DNA from: Cryptomeria japonica
Taxonomy: Eukaryota > Streptophyta > Pinopsida > Cupressales > Cupressaceae
Reading direction: 5' to 3'
Length of the DNA: 64,000 nt
Assembly (NCBI RefSeq): GCF_030272615.1
Contig: NC_081412.1
Location: 540,162,335 to 540,226,334, forward strand
Shown here: positions 58,576 through 64,000 of the stretch, piece after piece
How positions within the stretch are numbered: the stretch's first letter is position 1
Layout: the number at the start of each line of letters is the position of its first letter
Notes under the pieces: generated by a model
Seen by the model: the letters and a program-made list of their open reading frames with translations, nothing else
Told to the model about the DNA's origin: nothing
Databases searched by the model: none
Made by a program: the position numbers and the translations under genes

Positions 58576-59259
58576 AACAACAACCAAGGTCATTGCAATA
58601 GAACGATGTTGACAGGAAAACCTAGACAGGAGTCTAAGGTTTAATATTCTGTTATATGTAGTAAAACTTGGTGTGATGCAATAAGAAAGGAGAGCTTATA
58701 TATGCAACAAGTATAAACCAAACTATATTAAATTATATTCATTCATATATATACATCCATAACATCATATATTCATATACTTTTATGGCATACATGTCTT
58801 ATAATTCATTCATCATGTTTCATATATACATATATCACATATATTTCACACCTTATTCTCTTATATATTTAGTTCTTATTATTCCAGACATATTTCCACT
58901 CTATTTCACACTCTTTATCTTCCACTTTTCCCTCTTTTTGCAGCCTCTTTATGCCTTTTCATAAAGCCTTTCCATCACATCCTTTTATAATAGCTCTTTA
59001 TTAACTTATTCCTACGAGTTTGCCTTTTATTCTATAATATTTTATATAGCTTATTTAGGCATATTAGAGGTGTTTTAAGGCTATTGAAGTAGTACATAAT
59101 GGATATATGGGTTTAGAAATGACGCAATTGACATCTATGGTGCCTCACATCCCTATGTCTTGCCACCAATGGTGGAACGCAAAGTATATACATGCCTGAT
59201 AAAATTGTTTGTGATAGCAATTCCCACTTCCATTTATGATATTTGATAGGATTGCAGTT
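58576..59259. other. AT-rich spacer, nothing recognised
   Basis: Contains ATATATACAT-type low-complexity sequence at 58720-58880. No gene or element end is visible. Confidence 0.45.
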
Positions 59260-60138
59260 AGAGTGTTTCAATCACCTGGATTATTTGTTGGATGTAAAAC
59301 TGGAAAACAAACTTCTGCAGAAGTATGAGGCTGAAAAATACCAAGTACACAAAACACTCCAAGCACACCAATAGATTGCAGGAAAGTTGTAACTAATTAA
59401 GAATGCACCTCAAATTAATAACAGAGATAACAGTAACTGTTTCCAAATTTCATTGATATTCTTAGACCACAAATGTCATCAATCTGACTACTACCAATGT
59501 ATTATTCTAGATTCATAATTATTTTCAGATTACAAATATCGCTTAGGAGTTGGAAAAGTAGAGCTTGTAATTTACATAGGAATGTTCTTGACCCAGGTAG
59601 GGTGTTGCATCGATCTATATGATTTGTTTGATTTTCTAATTGAACTCCCCTTATTTCATAGGTGTCAAAGACACAAGTGGAATATGGCTATTTAATCTCC
59701 CTGCTTGCACTCCTCTCATCTGGTTTTGGTGGTTTGCTTCCACTCTATTCCCCACGATAGCTTCTATGCCCATGATTAGGGCGCTTGGAAGTGACGCTAG
59801 GAACTGCTTGAATGGCTTCAAGAAATACTCTCTTTTTTTTACTCCTAGACCTACAGATTCACTTGCGTGGCTCCTGGGTTGTCATCCAGAATCTACTCGT
59901 GCGCCAAGGCTTTTTGATCATTCAACACACCTCCTTAAAATGGAAGACCTCCTTATATAGGCATTTTGTGCTAATGTAGTAGGATAGCTGACATCAAGTT
60001 GGCTAAGAAAAGACAAACAAGATAAAATAAATTTAAACTAGCTGCCTAAAACTAAATAGGTCAGCCCAGCACTGATTGAGGAAATTTAGCAATAATTACA
60101 TTTATTTTAAATTTCCAATTTATGGGTTATGTAGAACA
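59260..60138 (-). repeat. Probable 3' LTR of a second chromovirus
   Basis: It follows the chromodomain remnant in minus sense, starting TGTTCTAC at 60138. It contains CCTATATAAGG near 59948-59960 as a TATA box in minus orientation. Part of it (about 59344-59552) recurs as a direct copy at 60974-61176. The left edge is uncertain. Confidence 0.55.
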
Positions 60139-60973
60139 CTGATTGGGCCGAGAATCCTCCCATCCTCTAATTGCTTGATCTTAAGCAATTTCTTATTGGG
60201 ATGCTCAAAAATCCCTATCCACTCCTAAGTTGCATGCTCTGGTGGTTGTCCCTTCCATTTCACCAAGTGTTTTGGAATCACCTTGTTCCTTAGCCTCTTC
60301 TCTCTCATGTTTAATACTGTCTTTGGTTCAAGTATTAATTTGTCCACATAATGAAGTGGTGGTTTCTCCATTGAAGGGGTAATATGCTGTCCAAGGGCCT
60401 TTTTAAGGCATGAAACATGGGAAGTATTATGAATTCTGTTGTTAGGTGGTAATTCAAGCTCATAAGCCGCCTACCCAATCTTCCTTGTAACCTTGTAAGG
60501 CCCATAGAAATGAAGTTTCAATTTTTTTGCTCTACTTCCTTTGATGAAAGACTGTCGGTATGGCCACAACCTTAAAAGCACCATGTCACCTACCTCAAAT
60601 GATCTTTCAGTTCAGTCTCTACTAGCATATAGTTTTTGCTGGTTTTGAGCTTGTTGCAGGTTTTCCTTGAGGGCTCCATAAGGTCCTTTCTCTGCTGGAC
60701 CACATCTTTAGCACCAGGTACTCTACTTTTAGCCAAAATTAGATCCACAAATGAAGTAGCATTATAGCCATAGAGTGCCTTGAAGGGAGACATACCAATT
60801 GACACGTGATGAGTGGTGTTGTAACAATATTTTCCCAAATGCAGCTACTTGATCCAAGCTGTTTGCTGTCTTCTCACATAATTTCTCAAGTAGCCCTCAA
60901 TCCACTTATTCACTATTTCAGTTTGCCCATCTGTTTGTGGATGATAGCTAGTGCTCAGCCTCTTTGAGCTTCC
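60139..60973 (-). pseudogene. pol: Chromovirus integrase C-terminus and chromodomain (second element)
   Basis: The minus strand gives [20 protein letters not shown] (about 60945-60885, catalytic E), then GKYCYNTTHHVSIGMSPFKA, the C-terminal domain in broken frames, and a chromodomain with NKVIPKHLVKWKGQPPEHAT (about 60285-60225). It diverges from copy 1 and represents another family member. It begins exactly at the arm of a 21-bp inverted repeat. Confidence 0.85.
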
Positions 60974-61197
60974 TATGCAAAACACTCAAAGCACACCAAT
61001 AGATTGCAGGAAATTTGTAACTAATTAAGAATGCATCTCAAATTAATAACAGAGATAACAATAACTGTTTCCAAATTTCATTAATATTCTCAGACCACAA
61101 ATGTCATCAATCTAACTGTCACAGATGTATTATTGTAGATTCATAAACATGTCAGATTACAAATATTGCTCAAGTGGGAAGCTCAAAGAGGCTGAGC
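60953..61197. repeat. Perfect 21-bp inverted repeat around a 203-bp LTR fragment
   Basis: The arms at 60953-60973 and 61177-61197 are exact reverse complements (GGAAGCTC...GGCTGAGC in one sense). The loop is a copy of part of the LTR at 59344-59552. Coding strand flips from minus (integrase) to plus (RNase H) across it. Confidence 0.9.
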
Positions 61198-61767
61198 GTA
61201 AGTTATCAATTTATGATAAAGAAATGTTGGCCATATTCCATGCTTTGACCAAGTTTAGGCAAATATTTATTTTGTGGTAAGTTTTTGGTTAAAACTGAAC
61301 ATAATAGTTTAAAGTACTTCCTTAATCAAAGAGAGCTTAATGATAGGTAGCAGAAATGGGTTAGTAAGATTCAGACTTATGATTTTGACATTGAATATAT
61401 AAAAGGGAACAACAATGTAGTGGTTGATGCACTTTCTAGGAAGCCACATTTGCATTCTATTTCTTATATTTCTGCTGATTGGAGGTAATTAATTACAACC
61501 CAGTATGTCAAAAACTCATTTGCTAATGATATTTTGGAAGACAAGGTGCAAGATGACAGGTTTAAAGTGGTGAATGAGCTGATTCTCTATAAAGGGCGTG
61601 TGTACATTACACTCGAATCCAAAATGAAACAGAGGATTTTGCAAGCATGCCATAATACTCCACTTGCTGGCCACCCAGGGTTCTACAAGACATACAAACA
61701 AATGAGGGAGTGATTCTCTTGGAAAAGATTGAAAAAGGATGTAATGCAACATGTGTGGGAGTTATTC
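61198..61767 (+). pseudogene. pol: Gypsy RNase H and integrase zinc-binding region
   Basis: SIYDKEMLAIFHALTKFRQ, VKTEHNSLKYFLNQRELNDR and NNNVVVDALSRKP are RNase H blocks. ILQACHNTPLAGHPGFYKTY is the H2C2 integrase zinc finger. A frame break occurs near 61275 and stops near 61350, 61488 and 61712. It reads on the + strand, opposite to the chromovirus pieces on both sides. Confidence 0.88.
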
Positions 61768-61970
61768 TACAATTGAGAAAGTTTGTTTTGGTCTACTTTG
61801 ATGATATCTTGATTTATAGCAAAACTTGGAAAAACCATTTGAAACACTTGGATGAGTTGTTGAGCATTTTAGAGCAGCAAACTTTCTATGCCAAGGCATT
61901 CAAATGTGAGTTTGGGCTGCGAGAAATCTTGTATTTGGGATTTGGAATTGATGAACAAGGAGAAAGTTAG
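61768..61970 (+). pseudogene. pol: Gypsy reverse transcriptase fragment, out of order
   Basis: FVLVYFDDILIYSKTWKNHL (about 61783-61842) holds the YFDD catalytic box, followed by CEFGLREILYLGFGI. It lies directly after the integrase zinc finger, although RT should precede RNase H, so the order is rearranged. Just beyond 61975 the minus-strand protease-RT linker of the next element begins. Confidence 0.88.
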
Positions 61971-62324
61971 GGGGGCAGTCCTAGAGGAATATCTTTGAAC
62001 ACCTTACCATGTGTATCCAAGATGGATTGAATCTGCACATTGCTGATTCCCCCTTTCTTAGTAAGCGTGTAGCTGTGATGAGACATTTAGCTGCCCATGC
62101 TTCTGTCCCTTGGAGAAGACTCATTCCATTCTTTTAGCTGAAATTTCCATAGGACCTTTACTAGATAGCTCATGTAGGATACCCTCTTTCCGTTATGTTG
62201 GAGAGAAATCTCCATCTCATATTTATCAATTGCATACAACCATTGACATCCCAACAAGTCTCATATTTATCAATTGCATACTATCATCGACATCCCAACA
62301 CTACCTCCATACCCAGGCTAATCA

Positions 62325-62332
62325 AATAAAAG
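62325..62332. repeat. Target site duplication of the hAT-like element (left)
   Basis: AATAAAAG, matching CATAAAAG at 63177-63184 at seven of eight positions. Eight bases is the hAT duplication length. Confidence 0.75.
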
Positions 62333-63176
62333 TAGTGTTACCCGATGATACATCCCCCCTGTTTTGTAGGCGTTTTGGAAAAGGGGACAGTTGGGGGACA
62401 GGGGGACGTCCCCTTGCTGTCCCCAAAAATTGAAAAAATGGAAAAAAAAAGGTTTTTGGGACAAGATAATGGCAGACATGCCTACGGGGGATGGCCAGTT
62501 GTCCCCGAGGTGGCCCTCGACCATCTTGGGGATGGTTGGTTGTCACCCTCAGGCGTGCTTTTAATTTTAAAAAAAAATATACCCAAACATAAAAACTAGC
62601 CCCATTATTATTATATGGGAAATCATACATAGAATCATGATTGAAATGAAAACAAATTACTTTTGGCTTGTTTTTATCGAGTAAATGAAAGTAAAAGAAC
62701 ACATCTAGTAAGATTTTTTTATTTTGCAACCCAATGTTCAAGGTTTATCTAATTCTGCTTCATCGTCATTTCTTGTTACCAATTGCATGGAAAATAGACG
62801 TTGACACTTGATATATTTGATGTTTTGTTATATGTGTTATTAATCAGCTATATTTCTATATATTGAATATAACGCATTTGATTATCCTCCCAAGAATCTA
62901 TGAATCGACACAAGTTGTTATAGACATGTAATCTTTGCAACTAGCATCACTCGTGCTGAGTATATGTATCAGCAAATACCATGCCTCGAGATGAAGGTTC
63001 TCATTTTGGTGTGTAGATATTTTGACTTCGAAGAAAGAGAAATTTCCCTATATAATTTAAATTTTTCCTATTATTATATAGCCATCCCCTTTGCTGTCCT
63101 TGCCATCCCCTAAAATGGCAAAAAAAATCCATCCTAAAAACCCGCTTCCCCATCCTGGAAATTTGGGGTAACATAG
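62333..63176. mobile_element. Non-autonomous hAT-like DNA transposon (844 bp)
   Basis: The ends TAGTGTTACCC and GGGGTAACATAG form imperfect inverted terminal repeats, flanked by a 7/8 matching 8-bp duplication. Subterminal GTCCCC/GGGGAC words cluster at the left end (62385-62520), with a GGGGGACGTCCCC palindrome, and CATCCCC words cluster at the right end, as in hAT transposase binding regions. There is no transposase. Inserted in the chromovirus protease. Confidence 0.78.
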
Positions 63177-63184
63177 CATAAAAG

Positions 63185-63490
63185 TCATCCTTCAAATTAT
63201 ATTCTCCCATTGGGGTACCTTCCTAGTGCATGAAAGAATCGTTCCACTAGCTACCTTCACATCAAACCCTTCAATCGCTTCTGTGTTCAATCCAAGTCTC
63301 TTCTCCACTTATTGATCAGTATAATTATAAGTGGCTACGCTATCAATAAGCATGGTTACCTTTTGCCCCTTTAAGACTCCTCTTAGGCAGAAAGCATTAT
63401 AACATGGTTCTCCTATGAATGCTACAAGAGTGCCTCCCTAAGGCCCTTCCACATTTTCTGTTTCTTTTTTTAGATTCAGCTTCGTCACTT
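63185..63490 (-). pseudogene. pro: Chromovirus protease, interrupted
   Basis: VLKGQKVTMLIDSVATYNYT (about 63400-63340) is the protease active site with the glycine of DSG changed to valine. VKVASGTILSCTRKVP and, in the next frame, MGEYNLKDDFYAM follow up to the hAT insertion at 63184. The remainder lies left of the hAT element (62324 down) and is strongly decayed. Confidence 0.8.
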
Positions 63491-64000
63491 TCTCTGTCTT
63501 CATGAGAGATTACCTCAATGCAATGTATTTTCCCTTTTCCTAAACATTAGTGTCCTGGCTGCCAAGGCTCGCGGCATTGAAAACATAACTTCTTCCTCCT
63601 TAGCTCATTCTGGGTGACATCCATTTGTTTTGTCTTTGCTGTAGGTACCCTAGGAGGTATTGCATTTCTTTGAAAAGGCCTTCTATGGAGCATTGGTGGA
63701 GCTGTCTTCTTACTGCTGAAATAGTTTTGTGCAACTAAATCTTCTAATTTGAGAGCCCTTGTGATGGCTTCTTGGAGAGTTGTAGGGTTTAGGGCTTTGA
63801 TTAACCCTTTGAGGGGCTCAGGCAATCCTTCAACAAAGAGTATTATAAGTCTTTTTTCTGTCTCATCAGGTACCATCACAAGAAATTTTGAAACTCCACT
63901 ACATAGTCCTGCACCTCGCCTTCTTGTTTTAGTTGTGCTATTTCTCTGAAATGAACTTCAGGGTCTGTTCTATCAAATCTCTCAATCAGCCTTTGACTAA
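63491..64000 (-). pseudogene. gag: Chromovirus gag, C-terminal part
   Basis: LFVEGLPEPLKGLIKALNPT and LQEAITRALKLEDLVAQNYF are the end of the capsid domain. CFQCREPWQPGH followed by TAA and C is the zinc knuckle (about 63590-63543), in which CAA has become TAA. The N-terminus is beyond the window edge. Confidence 0.9.

Larger units (their letters stand above)
61975..64000 (-). mobile_element. Chromovirus gag-pro-RT linker, interrupted by hAT element
   Basis: Minus-strand order from the window edge: gag, protease, hAT insertion, protease remainder, then SILDTHGKVFKDIPLGLPP (about 62035-61980), the segment just before RT. RT proper is absent on this strand. The 5' LTR is beyond the window. Confidence 0.75.

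Noticed and set aside
62318-62741. Overlapping frames at the left end of the hAT-like element
   Set aside because: They fall on GC-rich subterminal repeats and show no transposase or other domain.

Overview
This is eukaryotic nuclear DNA from a seed plant. It is made almost entirely of nested, decaying transposable elements beside one recognisable host-gene exon, the first coding exon of RPN9 (26S proteasome subunit) at 50996-51148. No second RPN9 exon is visible in the remaining 12.8 kb. The very long apparent intron, multi-kilobase LTRs and stacked Ty3/gypsy, Ty1/copia and LINE copies fit a large gymnosperm-like genome. The species is an inference and is not proved here.

Layout. 1-6535: decayed Ty1/copia element (+) with its integrase region deleted, split inside RT by a 3.36-kb solo LTR (2428-5790, TSD CTTCT). 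7625-8154: small solo LTR. 8893-9046: C-tract/(CT)n/(GT)n block. 10229-45341: one LINE on the minus strand (13-bp TSD TATTTATTTTACT) broken into three pieces by two large insertions. The first is a young Tat-like Ty3/gypsy element (10357-23205, TSD CCAAG). The second is a copia-type solo LTR (24532-39516, TSD TGGGC), whose internal (TATATG)n microsatellite was itself hit twice, by a gypsy solo LTR (25569-27043, TSD CACAT) and by a complete Athila-like gypsy element (27142-38222, TSD ATATG). 45893-50306: a second, 5'-truncated LINE (15-bp TSD). 50323-50760: AT-rich tandem duplication just upstream of RPN9. 51149-64000: RPN9 intron 1 or downstream DNA holding a LINE RNase H remnant, scrambled chromovirus (Ty3/gypsy with chromodomain) pieces on both strands, and a non-autonomous hAT-like element (62333-63176) inside a chromovirus protease.

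The most unusual object is the 12.85-kb Tat-like element. On the minus strand it carries gag and protease, then a stop-free ORF that joins an unrecognised Ser/Lys-rich segment to the integrase C-terminus. RT, RNase H and the integrase catalytic core are absent, so it must have moved in trans. Its LTRs differ at only about a dozen positions in 780. Antisense to this, between pol and the 3' LTR, sits a decayed gene for a plant mobile domain (PMD) protein. It has its own TATA-like box, a well-formed intron and a C-terminal coiled coil. The 5' leader of gag and the intron of the antisense gene carry arrays of the same CGCGTCTGTGT-like motif, each in the sense direction of its own transcript.

Almost every in-frame stop in these elements is explained by one C-to-T or G-to-A change (CAG/CAA/CGA/TGG to stop), as expected for methylated, silenced elements. 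No rRNA, tRNA, CRISPR or prokaryotic feature was seen.
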